Origin: Eustoma russellianum
Taxonomy: Eukaryota > Streptophyta > Magnoliopsida > Gentianales > Gentianaceae
DNA: 64,000 bases
Assembly (NCBI GenBank): GCA_036186865.1
Contig: AP025069.1
Location: forward strand, 4,191,478 to 4,255,477
Direction: 5' to 3'
A program made the position numbers and the translations under genes. The notes beneath the pieces are model-generated. The model saw nothing but the letters and a program-made list of their open reading frames with translations, had not been told where the DNA came from and searched no databases. Positions 54,670-64,000 of the stretch are shown one piece after another; the stretch's first letter is position 1; every line of letters begins with the position of its first letter.

Positions 54670-54916
54670 ATTTCCCCCTTTTGATGATTTTCAAAATAAC
54701 TTATGCACATGATTTAAATGCTATCGCTCCCCCTTCAAACATGCATAAATTTGAAATTTGAATTTCAAATTTCAAATCCGGCTCCCCCTTGATTTGTGCA
54801 ATCAGTATCAATTAGTGTCTCTCTCCCCCTTAAATCATGCTTTCTCTCCCCCTTTATTTTGGAAAGTAAATCAAAAGATTCCTGCAAATAAGGAAAGAAA
54901 ATCAAATCACGTCAAA
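54670..54916 (-). other. SIRE polypurine tract and 3' non-coding region
   Basis: AAAAGGGGGAAAT on the minus strand (54670-54682) adjoins the LTR and is the likely primary tract. GAAGGGGGAGCG, AAGGGGGAGCC, AAGGGGGAGAG and AAAGGGGGAGAG follow toward the pol gene. Multiple tracts are typical of SIRE elements. Confidence 0.7.
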
Positions 54917-57900
54917 TCAAATCATATCAACTGGAATCATGCCCAATTTAGAACGAAGATATTCATACGTGGCTTGATTTAAGGCTTTTGTAAAGATATT
55001 CGCTACCTGTGCTTCTGTACGTACGTGATCTATGACGATATCACCATTGTTTATGTGATCACGAAGAAAGTGATAGCGTACTTCTATATGCTTAGCCTTA
55101 GAGTGTAACACGGGGTTCTTAGACAAATTAATGGCACTCATACTATCACAATATATAGGAATTCTATTTACGGTAATTCCAAAGTCTGAGAGTTGTTGTT
55201 TTATCCACAACAATTGTGTGCAACAAAGGCTAAGTGCCATGTACTCAGCCTCAGTAGTGGACAAAGCAACGCTTGCTTGCTTTTTGGAAAACCATGAAAT
55301 GAGTGAGTTTCCTATAAATTGGCAAGTCCCACTCGTGCTCTTTCTATCTATTTTGCAGCCACCATAATCTGCATCAGTATAAGCATGTAAGTTAAATGTG
55401 GAATCCTTATCGTACCAAATTCCTATGGTGGACGTGTGCTTAATATAACGGAATATTCTTTTTACCACATTATAGTGAGATACCTTAGGTTGACTCTGAA
55501 ATCGTGCACACATGCATACACTGAACATGATATCAGGCCTACTAGCAGTTAAATACAACAAAGAACCTATCATAGATCGATATAAGCCATTATCAACGTC
55601 TTTACCATGTTCATCTTTGTCCAATTTAGTAGTGACGCTCATAGGGGTGGGGGATGGTTTCAAATTTTCAAAGTTAAACTTTTTAATCATGTCATTGAGA
55701 TATTTTGCTTGACTTATGTGAATCCCTTTACTCGTTTGCTTAATCTGCAAGCCAAAAAAATAATTAAGTTCACCAACCACAGACATTTCAAATTCAGATT
55801 TCATGCAATTTTCAAAATCTTCAACAAGTCTATGTGAGGTAGAACCGAAAATAATGTCATCAACGTAGATTTGGATAATAAGTAAATCCGATTTGTCTTG
55901 TTTCAAAAATAGTGTGCTATCTATAGTACCTCGTTTAAAATCATTTTCTAAAAGGAAAGCAGCAAAACGATCATACCATGCTCTCGTGCTTGTTTTAGTC
56001 CGTATAGTGCCTTCTTTAGTTTGTACACGTGATCGGGATGTTTCAAATCTTCAAAACCAGGTGGTTGCTTCACGTATACTTCTTGTATAAATCCGTTTAG
56101 GAATGCACTTTTTACGTCCATTTGATATAATTTGAAATCTTTCATGCAAGCAATAGCAAGTAATAGTCGTATAGCTTCCAAACGTGCTACGGGTGCAAAT
56201 GTTTCATCGTAGTCAATTCCTTCTTCTTGATTATATCCTTATGCTACAAGTCTTGCTTTATTTCTAACAACCTTTCCTTCTTCATTCATTTTATTCCTAA
56301 ACACCCACTTTGTGCCTATTATAGTCTTATCTTATGGTCGTGGCACTAAATCCCATACATCGTTTCTAACAAATTGATTAAGTTCATCATGCATGGCATC
56401 AATCCAAGAAGAATCACTCAAAGCATCATGCACATTTTTGGGCTCAATTTCAGAAATCATAGCATGAAATTCGTTTATTTCGTCCGATGTAATTCTTCTA
56501 CGTGGTCGCACACCGTGAGTGAGGTCGCCTATGATGAGATCATGTGGGTGATCTCTATGCCATCTTGGTTGATTATTTTCTATGTTATCATGCATTTCTA
56601 TGTGATCATGCATTTCTAGTGTGTCATTCATATCACGCATATCAAAAGAACCATCATCTTCATTCAACACGGGTTTCAATTCAAAGTCATCGTCATATTC
56701 TTTATCTTTATCAATCTCACCAAATTCATTGAATTTCACATGAATAGATTCCATGATTTGTCTAGTGAGAGGATCATAACATCTATATGCCTTTGAATTT
56801 ATAGAATATCCAACAAAAATGCACTCAATTGATTTGGATTCAAATTTGTCTAAATTATCTTTTGTATTTAAGACAAAACATTTACATCCAAACACACAAA
56901 AATAGTCAATCTTAGGCATGCGATCATTCAAAATCTCATAAGGCGTCTTGTTTATTTTCTTTCTTATAGATAGGAGATTTACAATATAGCATGCACAATT
57001 TACGGCTTCCGTCCACAGAAATCTAGGCAATCTATTTTCGCATAACATAGTCCTAGCGATTTCTTGTAATGTACGATTCTTTCTTTCTACTACTCCATTT
57101 AATTGTGGAGTTCTAGGTGGCGAAAACTCATGCTTAATTCCCTTTTCTTCGCAAAATGAAATCATTTCTTTGTTTTTAAACACACCTTCTCTATCGCTTC
57201 TTATCTTTTTCACATTTACACCGTATTGATTTTCAAGCTGTTTGATTAATTTCGCAATCTCAATGGCACTATTATCCTTATGTGCAAGAAATAAAGTCCA
57301 AGTGTAACGAGAAAAATCATCAACAATCACGCATGCAAAGTGGCGCCCACCAAGGCTTGTAGTGCGACTAGGACCAAACAAATCAATATGTAATAGTTCT
57401 AAGACTCTAGTCGTGCTTATTTCATTTTTAGGCTTAAGTGACTCACGTGTTTGTTTGCCTTTTATGCAAGATTCACACAACTGAAAGTTGTCTAAATCAA
57501 ACTTAGGCAATCCTCGTACTAAGTTCTTTCGTTAAAGTTTTTCTAGTGTGGCGATACCAATGTGTCCTAAACGTCTATGCCATAAATTCACATTGGGTTC
57601 ATTTAACATAAAGCACTTAACTTTAGCGTCTACCACATCATCCATAGAAAGTGTAAAAATATTACCTTCTCGTTTTCCTTTTAAAACGGTTTCTCCATTT
57701 TTATTTATTATATTGCAATAAGGGTGAGTAAAACACACATCAAAACCATTGTCAACAAATTGAGAAATGCTAAGAAGATTGTAGGATAAGTTGCTTACCA
57801 AAAAGACGTTGGAGATTTGGAGAGTACCTGGATTTCCAATCGTACCTTTTCCGATGATCTTGGCTTCGTTGTTGTCTCTAAAGGTCACGGATCCGCCTTT

Positions 57901-58014
57901 TGTGACCTTCTTTAATTTGGTGAACAAGCTCAGGTCACCCGTCATGTGCCTCGAGCATCCACTGTCAAGGAACCACTTAATAGTTGTATCTTTCGATGTG
58001 TGAGCTCCCTGCAA
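54917..58014 (-). pseudogene. SIRE Pol: protease, integrase, RT, RNase H, inactivated
   Basis: From 58014: protease WFLDSGCSRHMTG, then pre-integrase LWHRRLGHIG. Integrase follows with CIKGKQ, HIDLFGP and VVERKNRT; its middle catalytic block reads RSDREGVF, where GGEF is usual. RT has [32 protein letters not shown] and IQIYVDDIIFG. RNase H has AYTDADYGG, LSTTEAEYMAL and CDSMSAI, ending at TAG 54917. Breaks: TAA at about 57532, TAA at about 56332, a stop near 56240 and a one-base deletion near 55990. Otherwise the frame from 57510 to 55990 is continuous. Confidence 0.85.
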
Positions 58015-58069
58015 TGTGCAAAGATGATTTAGGTACCCTTTTAACTTTGGGTCCTTTCGAGTTAGTTAA

Positions 58070-58625
58070 TCACCTTTTGGTAAAATTACCTTTCGGTACC
58101 CATACTTGGGTGATCCTTCTCGGTCTATTAAATGGCAAGAATGTAGATGAAGGTGCGATATAGTAGACATGTGGTGCATGCACTTTGGGCCTTTGCCCAA
58201 GAACTCCTTTATACTCATTGAATGAAGGACGTTTTTGATATGTCCTTGTGTGTGTGTGCGTAGTGCATGGATGATATGAATTTCGTGTATGTATTACTTT
58301 TTTCTTTTCATATATATATGGTACAAAGTTGTATTTCACATGATATGAAGAGGGAGTGGGGCGTGATGAGGGAAGGTGCAGCTTTTGCGTCATCTTAGAC
58401 GCCAATTGAGTCTTTGGGGAGTCTAATTTCTTAGACACAACAAACTTGGTTGGTTTAGTTGATACTTCATTAGTATCAACGTATCCCAAACCCGTTTTGT
58501 CACTGTCATGCTTTTGAGATAATATAATGCGATGCAGCATGTTGGATCCCGTATCAAACTGTTTCATCATTTTCTCTAAATCTATATTCCTTGATTTCAA
58601 ATTTGAAATACTTTAATGCAGTAAT
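58070..58625 (-). pseudogene. SIRE gag C-terminal part in a shifted frame
   Basis: KSRNIDLEKMMKQFDTGSNM, QKHDSDKTGLGYVDTNE and VWVPKGNFTKR-type sequence belong to the SIRE gag-protease linker, but in a different register from the main gag frame and from the protease. One shift lies near 58615 and another near 58020. Confidence 0.65.
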
Positions 58626-59909
58626 GACACATGATGACTCTTTCTTTGAATCGCTTAATTGAGCGACAAAATTCTCGTTAGAAGATTCTAACAGTTTCTT
58701 GTCTTCAATTAATCGCTTCTTTTCTTTAGCAAGAGTCTTAGTGAATTTGTGCAATTCTAAATACTGACTAAAAAGATCATCATAAAAAGGTTCAGAGTCA
58801 GAGTCAGAATCAGATGATACCTCATTAGATGCTTTGGATGCAAAGCATACTTGTGCAGTCTCTTCTTCGGTTTCAGTCTCGGAATCCGATGTATCACTCC
58901 AAGTGGAGGCCTTTAGAGCACATTTCCTTTGCTTGGGTTCTAAGACGAGTCTATTCTTGTTCCGCTCCTTGTCAGGGTATTTATTTGTTTGCTTTTCTTT
59001 ATTTGGGCAGTCATATGATGAATGTCCGGGTTTGCCACATTCATAACATTTAACATCTTTATCATTTGACTTGTTCTTGTTTCTCTTAGTTGTAGTACAC
59101 TTATTTTTGTTTCTAAATGACCTTCTCATAAATTTTGTTAATCCTTTAGCCAATAGAATTAGGTCATCGTTATCCGATTCAGAATCACTATCATCTACGT
59201 GATCGGAAGGAGTAGAGACGTATTCATTTGATTTAAAAGCAATAGCTTTACCTTGTTTAGATGATTCCGATTTCTGTATGGTGAGTTTATTCTCATAAAC
59301 CTTAAGTGATCCGATTAATTCTTCCATCTTTATTGACTTAGTTTCTTTGCTTTCTTCTATTGCGGTCACTTTAGGGTCCCACTCGGATGGAAGACTCTGT
59401 AAGACTTTCTGTACCTTTTCCTGCGTGGTAAAAGCTTTACCCAGAGACTCAAGAGAGTTGTAGATGTTAGTCAAACGAAGATCCATATCAACAATAGACT
59501 CATTAGGCAACAATTTAAACGACTCAAGTGTGGACATAAGCATGTTTATTTTTGACTCTTTTACTTGACCCGTGCCTTCGTGTTTCATTTCTAGTATCCT
59601 CCACATTTCTTGTGCACTCGAACAGTTTGACACATAACTAGACTCACTTTTACTTAATCCGTTTAGGAGCAATTGCATAGCTCTAGCATTCATACTAAGT
59701 TTCTTTTTATCATCACTCGTATATTCTTGCCTAGATTTAACGACTTCTAATGTGACTCCATCTACGGTGGATAGCTTAGATGGGACATAAGGACCATCTT
59801 CAATAATTGACCAAAGATCTATATCTATAGCCATAAGAAAAATCTTCATTCTAAGTTTCCACTGAATAAACGACTCACCGTCAAAAAGTGGAGGCCTTTG
59901 GCTCGACAT
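58554..59909 (-). CDS. SIRE Gag
   Basis: 451 codons from MSSQRPPLFDGESF. Residues 1-200 are the DUF4219/UBN2-type gag domain (QWKLRMKIFL, MQLLLNGLSKSE, MWRILEMKHEGT, LPSEWDPKV). An acidic Ser-Asp-Glu linker follows, then the zinc knuckle CYECGKPGHSSYDC at about 285-298, basic and acidic stretches, and a coiled-coil-like end (LAKEKKRLIEDKKLLESS). The protein would form the particle and bind RNA. The start is the first ATG after the primer site, some 75 bp away. The last residues leave the family frame because of a one-base shift near 58615. Confidence 0.8.
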   Translation of the reverse strand: MSSQRPPLFDGESFIQWKLRMKIFLMAIDIDLWSIIEDGPYVPSKLSTVDGVTLEVVKSRQEYTSDDKKKLSMNARAMQLLLNGLSKSESSYVSNCSSAQEMWRILEMKHEGTGQVKESKINMLMSTLESFKLLPNESIVDMDLRLTNIYNSLESLGKAFTTQEKVQKVLQSLPSEWDPKVTAIEESKETKSIKMEELIGSLKVYENKLTIQKSESSKQGKAIAFKSNEYVSTPSDHVDDSDSESDNDDLILLAKGLTKFMRRSFRNKNKCTTTKRNKNKSNDKDVKCYECGKPGHSSYDCPNKEKQTNKYPDKERNKNRLVLEPKQRKCALKASTWSDTSDSETETEEETAQVCFASKASNEVSSDSDSDSEPFYDDLFSQYLELHKFTKTLAKEKKRLIEDKKLLESSNENFVAQLSDSKKESSCVITALKYFKFEIKEYRFRENDETV

Positions 59910-59983
59910 ACCTTCTTGCTCGGTTTGAGATTTGTGGTTGCCATCTCACTGAATCGTTAGATTCTTTGAAGTGAGTGTTCCTG

Positions 59984-59996
59984 CTCTCTGATACCA
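59984..59996 (-). other. Primer-binding site of the SIRE element (tRNA-Met)
   Basis: TGGTATCAGAGAG on the minus strand, two bases after the LTR end CCTACA. Confidence 0.85.
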
Positions 59997-59998
59997 CT

Positions 59999-62274
59999 TG
60001 TAGGATCTGCAAGGCACCACTAGAAGGGAGGGGGGGTTGAATAGGTGGTGCGGAAAGTGTGGTTTTTAAAATTTGTTTAAAACTAAACAACTCAACTTCT
60101 GAAAACAGATTCTGTTTCCAGGACCAGTTTTAAAACGTTTTTAAAAACAGGTTATAGATCTCCAAAAAATTCTGAAATTTTGAGATAACTTATCCTCAGA
60201 TTTTGTGAGGCTCCCCTAAAAATTTCAAATTACAATTCAACCTTTAACCCCTTCAAAAACCGTTGGTGCTCAGATTGCGCGAATCTGCCAGAAACGGTAG
60301 ACGGTTTTGAAAATTTTATTCCGATTTTTGTGTAAGTTCAAATGCCCTGAAAATTTAACCACAAACTCCTTATATACTATTTTGAAATAAGTTGAAACAG
60401 TTTTGCAAAATTCTTTTGGGAAGTAGGTCAATTACAATAAAAGTCTTAACCTTTGCAAGTCTGAAAATCAGACTGCACTAGTCTCAGAACTTTTGATGTT
60501 TGATTGACTTATACTTATCCAAAAGAGTTGAAACTTGTGCCAAATTAACCCTAGAACGGGTGGCTATGTTTCTGAAAATTTTTGTGATTTTTGAAAGTCT
60601 TTTACTATTTTTACGAACGCCAACAAAAAGAGTAAACTGTGCAGTAACAGAAAGTAAATGCTGAAAGTAAATGGCACCAAGAATTTTATACTGGTTCGGT
60701 TATAAACAACCTACTCCAGTCTTCAAGGAACACCTTCCTTGGTTCACACTAATCACACACACGCAATACACCTTACCACAGGGTTGATAGAGTCACACAC
60801 TAACTCCAACCCTTTACAAACCTTGTACGATGAATACAATTCGCACGAACACCACCACCTCGCAAGAATGAAGATTGATCACACCTTGATCAATCTTTTA
60901 CAAAGATATGGAATATGTGGTTGTCTATATAGAGCCTATTCAAGATTGAAAAATATGAATACAGTAGGCTTTCAAGAAGAAAGAAAGAAAGAGAATATAG
61001 AAGAGGAAGAGCTAGGCGTTTGATCACTTTGATTTTGCAATGCTTGTGCTTGTCTTGTTTTTGCTCATCTTCTTTCCTTTTAATGTCATATGGCCGTCCC
61101 TCCTTATGTCCTCTCCCTCTTGAAAATTATCTTATAAGTCATTGGGAGAATATAAGACATCATTGTGACATGGTCTTTCTTACTTGTCACCTTCTCATTG
61201 GATGATCATTTAAGCTTTGCTTACTTGCCACTTCATGATAGGTTGAATGTTGTCATCATTGATGACTTGGAAAAATCTGAATAAATCACTCAAACATGTG
61301 CCAAAATCAATCATAAAATTAATTCCATAATACACAAGATTGTCACATAAATGTTGCAAGACTAAATTTCTCCCACACTAGGTATGAAAATCGGCCATAA
61401 TGAGAATTTGCCATGCTGAATTTTCAGCATGTGTTACATAGTTGTACAATTCAAAATAATTCCATTTTTCTTTGATTTTTCTAATTAAAATGAATCACCA
61501 ATTGATGGCAAATATCCTTATCACATTAGAAATGAATTTGGACAACTTTATGCCCATGAATTCGGCCATGACACCTTTCACACATGCTGAAAAATTTTCA
61601 GCATGTGTGATATATAAAATATCACAATTTATGAATTTAAAAAATATTCAAATTACTTCCATTTCTTCTCCCAATCAATCACATAATTCAAGATGACAAA
61701 ATATAGCCTTTTAATGTGGAAATTTCGGCCACCATACTTAAACATGCTGAAATTTTCAGCATGGGTTATAAGTGAGACAAAGTTTGAAATCTTACCATTT
61801 GTAGCTTCTCTCTTTAATTCATCAACATTGCATGGTTGATTCTTGACCAATCAATATGTCAACAAGGCTCCAAATAAGCTCCATCTCAGCTGCGATATGC
61901 GTGTATAGTGTATATACATGTGCTGAAAAGTATTTTTGCTAACTTTGTAGAATAGTCCACATTTAATAATACACACATGTTATATTCCAATCAGCCCTTA
62001 ATTTAATTTTCTAGAACACTTTAAGATGTATAAAATATGTAAAAAGTGTCTAGATACGTGTCGTATGATGTGCCAAAAACGTTCCATGTGTTGTGTGTGT
62101 AGAAAACCGAATTTTCGATGTTTATCGATTATCCGATTTTTCTCTAATTAAATTCCAACTTCTTGCACATGTTATATATATTATGTTACACATAATATAT
62201 ATAATATATACTTTAAATCTCAGCATTTGGCTGGTCTAAAGTGGCACCATTAACATGTGTCAAAATCAAAATTA
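59999..62274 (-). repeat. SIRE 5' LTR, truncated
   Basis: Matches 51643-53890 at about 95 percent by eye, with small indels. The outermost 750 bp present in the other LTR (53891-54669) are absent, and the next base is Copia4 RNase H. The three palindromes recur at 61415-61436, 61585-61607 and 61743-61764. Confidence 0.8.
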
Positions 62275-62547
62275 AATACCAGGTTCCTGTGGAGATGTTT
62301 TGTGATAGTAAGAGTATTATGCACATAGCTAAAAATCCAGTGTTTCATGAGAGAACAAAACACATAGAGATTGATTGTCACATTGTTAGAGACAAAATGC
62401 AAGAATGAAGAATTAAGCTGATGCCAGTAAGGACTGCTTTCCAGTTAGCAGATGTGTTCCCAAAGGCTCTGGACATAAGAGATTGATGGAGTTGATCACG
62501 GCCTTTGGTGTGTGTAATATCTACTCCAAGCTGAGCTTGAGGGGTGG
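62275..62547 (+). pseudogene. Copia4 RNase H end and polypurine tract
   Basis: YQVPVEMFCDSKSIMHIAKN, then ERTKHIEIDCHIVRDK and AFQLADVFPKAL are the last RNase H blocks of a Copia element and continue the frame broken at 51642. CTTGAGGGGTGG (62536-62547) is the polypurine tract. Stops are present. Confidence 0.8.
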
Positions 62548-63050
62548 TGTTGAAACAGATGGAAGTGATGGTCCAAACAAGCGAGTAGATGAAAGATTAG
62601 AGGATGAAGAAGGAAGAGTAATTTCGTCGAGCACTTTGGCAAACACATCAAACACTCATCATATGGAGTCAAAGTCATATGGAAATGAGTTAGTTATGGT
62701 CAGTGGAGCTGGGTCAGCAAAATTAATCAAGAATAGAGTGATCAAGCCACGTGAAACGACGGTTTCTAGGCGCAGTTGCAGGTAGCAACTTGCGCGCCAA
62801 CAAAAGAAGAAGAGGAGTGCAGGAACCTGGCGTGAAAGGAAATTAAATGGATGGAAAAACAATTTTACCCTTTTAGTCATAATGGTAATAGTAGCAGTTG
62901 GAGGGTATTCTTGTAATTTTGCTAAATTGATCTTCTTCCTCCTTGTATATATCGGTTGTAATAGTTAGAGTTGAAGTCAATTGGCTCATTAATCCAATTT
63001 TCTCTTGAGCAATAGTGTTTCATTCTCTGTTTTTATTGAGCATTTGATTC
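62548..63050 (+). repeat. Copia4 3' LTR, right end uncertain
   Basis: TGTTGAAACAGATGG starts right after the polypurine tract. A TATATCGG-type stretch and a T-rich end (CTGTTTTTATTGAGCA, about 63045) are compatible with an LTR of about 500 bp. No second LTR is left in the window to fix the end. A 100-codon frame at its start has no domain. Confidence 0.5.
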
Positions 63051-63065
63051 AATCTTCTTAATCCG

Positions 63066-63096
<31 letters not shown>

Positions 63097-63186
63097 TACC
63101 CAATCCCAACGACAACAAAAGCTATCGTTAGAGTCTGAGAAGGGTAAATAGTAGGCAGACAATACCTCTATCCCAAAGAAATGCCT
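63066..63186 (-). mobile_element. TS-like SINE (minus strand)
   Basis: On the minus strand: AGGTATTGTCTGCCTACTAT, TTACCCTTCTCAGACTC, GGGATTGGGTATGG and an ATG repeat tail (nine units, the CAT microsatellite 63066-63094 on the plus strand). TS-type SINEs have the consensus order of a GGTCTGCCTACA-like block, ACCCTCCCCAGACCC, GGGATT..TGGGT and a short TTG repeat. The 5' tRNA-like head is missing or decayed. Confidence 0.5.
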
Positions 63187-63589
63187 AGATTTTTAAGGTT
63201 TGCCTTCAGGATAAGCTAGGACAGCAGAACCCTCTAACTAAGGGATTCAATGTTTTCTTTAAGTCAAGATTTTGGGTTGACCGCATATAGGCAGCCTGAT
63301 TTCCAAGGCACTGTTTTCAGAGTGATCCCATTAAATTTCATTAAATTTGCTCTAGTTTACACGCGAAATTGGTTACTCTACCAACAACGCCATAGCATGA
63401 TATACAATTTGTCCAATAGATCATATAAATGTAAAAATCATATAATGAACGGCAGAACCGCCTAATTCATTGAGTAACGTAAACTTGTATACAATACGTG
63501 CCCTATCCCTTCCCTTTTGTAATTTTTTTCTTTCATTTTCTCATTGGCCATCGTTCTACCCTTTGCTGCAGATAGTCCTCCCCCTCCCC
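63187..63589. other. No gene seen
   Basis: Mixed sequence with short frames only. A C-rich string TCCTCCCCCTCCCCT at 63577-63589 directly before the next LTR reads as AGGGGAGGGGGAGGA on the minus strand. Confidence 0.4.
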
Positions 63590-64000
63590 TGTTAGGTCCC
63601 TTAGACCACACTAGAAAGGGGTTGAATAGTGTGTTCACTAAGTATGGATATTTTTCGATGGTCAAAACAAATCAATACTTGGGTGTGTTCTTTGAAAATA
63701 ATTAAACTTGCGGAAGCGTAAAGAACATGAGATATATAGAGGTTCAAGTCAAATGACTCTACTTCTCTATCTTCTTGGTTTTTCACAAGAAGGATTTTGA
63801 ATGAGGGATTGTTATTTCTTTTTGGAGAAACAACAATCAAACACAAAAATACAAGAAGTGTAAAAACTAGGCTACATGCCTAGACCACAACCAAGAAATA
63901 CCAACCCCTTCAAGTCTAGCCTCCAAAGAACTTCCTTGCTCCTCAAAGAATTCTTGTTGGGAGTATGGTGCACCACAACACCATCAACTAACTCTCCAAG
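63590..64000 (-). repeat. Partial LTR of another SIRE-like element, cut by the window edge
   Basis: TGTTAGGTCCCTTAGACCAC, then ACTAGAAAGGGGTTGAATAG follows the same pattern as the U5 end of the SIRE LTR at 51643 (TGTAGGATCTGC..CACTAGAAGG..GGTTGAATAGG). So this should be the 3' end of a minus-strand LTR. A different subfamily, since the rest does not match. Confidence 0.55.

Larger units (their letters stand above)
51643..62274 (-). mobile_element. SIRE-type Ty1/Copia element with a truncated 5' LTR
   Basis: Minus strand. The 3' LTR is 51643-54669, the 5' LTR 59999-62274 lacks its first 750 bp or so. Gag-pol lies between, with a primer site at 59984-59996. The long gag with a CCHC knuckle and coiled-coil tail, LTRs of about 3 kb and several polypurine motifs before the 3' LTR point to the SIRE (Maximus) lineage. 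It lies in Copia4 RNase H. No target duplication: the truncated LTR joins Copia4 directly and about ten Copia4 codons seem missing. Confidence 0.85.

Noticed and set aside
58018..58050. A GT-AG segment of about 28 bp at the SIRE gag-protease junction, as a possible intron
   Set aside because: Far below the minimum plant intron size. A plain frameshift explains the change of register.
62483..62785. A 100-codon plus-strand frame as a host gene
   Set aside because: It starts in the Copia4 RNase H end and runs across the polypurine tract into the LTR.

Overview
The window reads as nuclear DNA of a flowering plant, most likely a eudicot and perhaps an asterid. It is AT-rich. It holds plant-specific families: a DUF538 gene, a plant mobile domain (PMD), Tekay-type chromoviruses, a SIRE-type Copia element, an L1 LINE with DUF4283, and two SINEs that resemble the TS family described from Solanaceae. 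There are no operons, Shine-Dalgarno sites or CRISPR arrays. The only intact host gene I can support is the DUF538 gene at 1187-1630 (minus strand). Almost everything from about 6.6 kb on is nested transposable elements.

Layout. 1-6500: small MITE-like hairpins, the DUF538 gene, a Mutator-like element with a decayed PMD gene (1944-5034), a TS-like SINE fragment and AT-rich debris. 6600-35118: one old L1-type LINE on the plus strand (LINE1) cut into pieces by later insertions. These are two copies of one hAT-like MITE in opposite orientation (7063-7371, 27683-27977), Copia1 (9128-23882), Copia3 (24784-27132) and Copia2 (28330-34294). Copia1 was itself split in its 5' LTR by the Ty3/Gypsy chromovirus Gypsy1 (9236-18346, TSD TATTA). 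35119-47860: a second LINE (LINE2, minus) hit by a TRIM (35400-46192, TSD AGTAG), whose LTR was hit by Gypsy2 (35756-46109, TSD AAACC). 49290-63050: a decayed Copia4 (plus) whose RNase H is split by a large SIRE-type element on the minus strand (51643-62274). The right edge enters another SIRE-like LTR.

Three things stand out. (1) Gypsy1 and Gypsy2 are divergent Tekay-type chromoviruses whose gag-pol frame is broken by short GT-AG introns. Two introns sit at the same codon and phase in both elements, and a third is found only in Gypsy1. The four Gypsy1 exons sum to an exact multiple of three. Unspliced RNA would stop right after Gag, so splicing could set the Gag to Gag-Pol ratio. (2) Copia3 has no gag-pol and carries, in antisense, an intronless copy of a Kip-related CDK inhibitor (KRP) gene across 738 bp without a frameshift. 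(3) Copia1, also without gag-pol, carries antisense pieces of a RanBP1 gene and of a coiled-coil protein, plus a tandem-repeat block.

The target-site duplications, together with LINE1 reading frames that resume across insertions, give an order of events. LINE1 came first, then the Copia elements and MITEs, then Gypsy1 inside Copia1. Separately, LINE2 was followed by the TRIM and then Gypsy2, and Copia4 was followed by the SIRE. All statements come from reading the sequence by eye; no alignment or database search was run.
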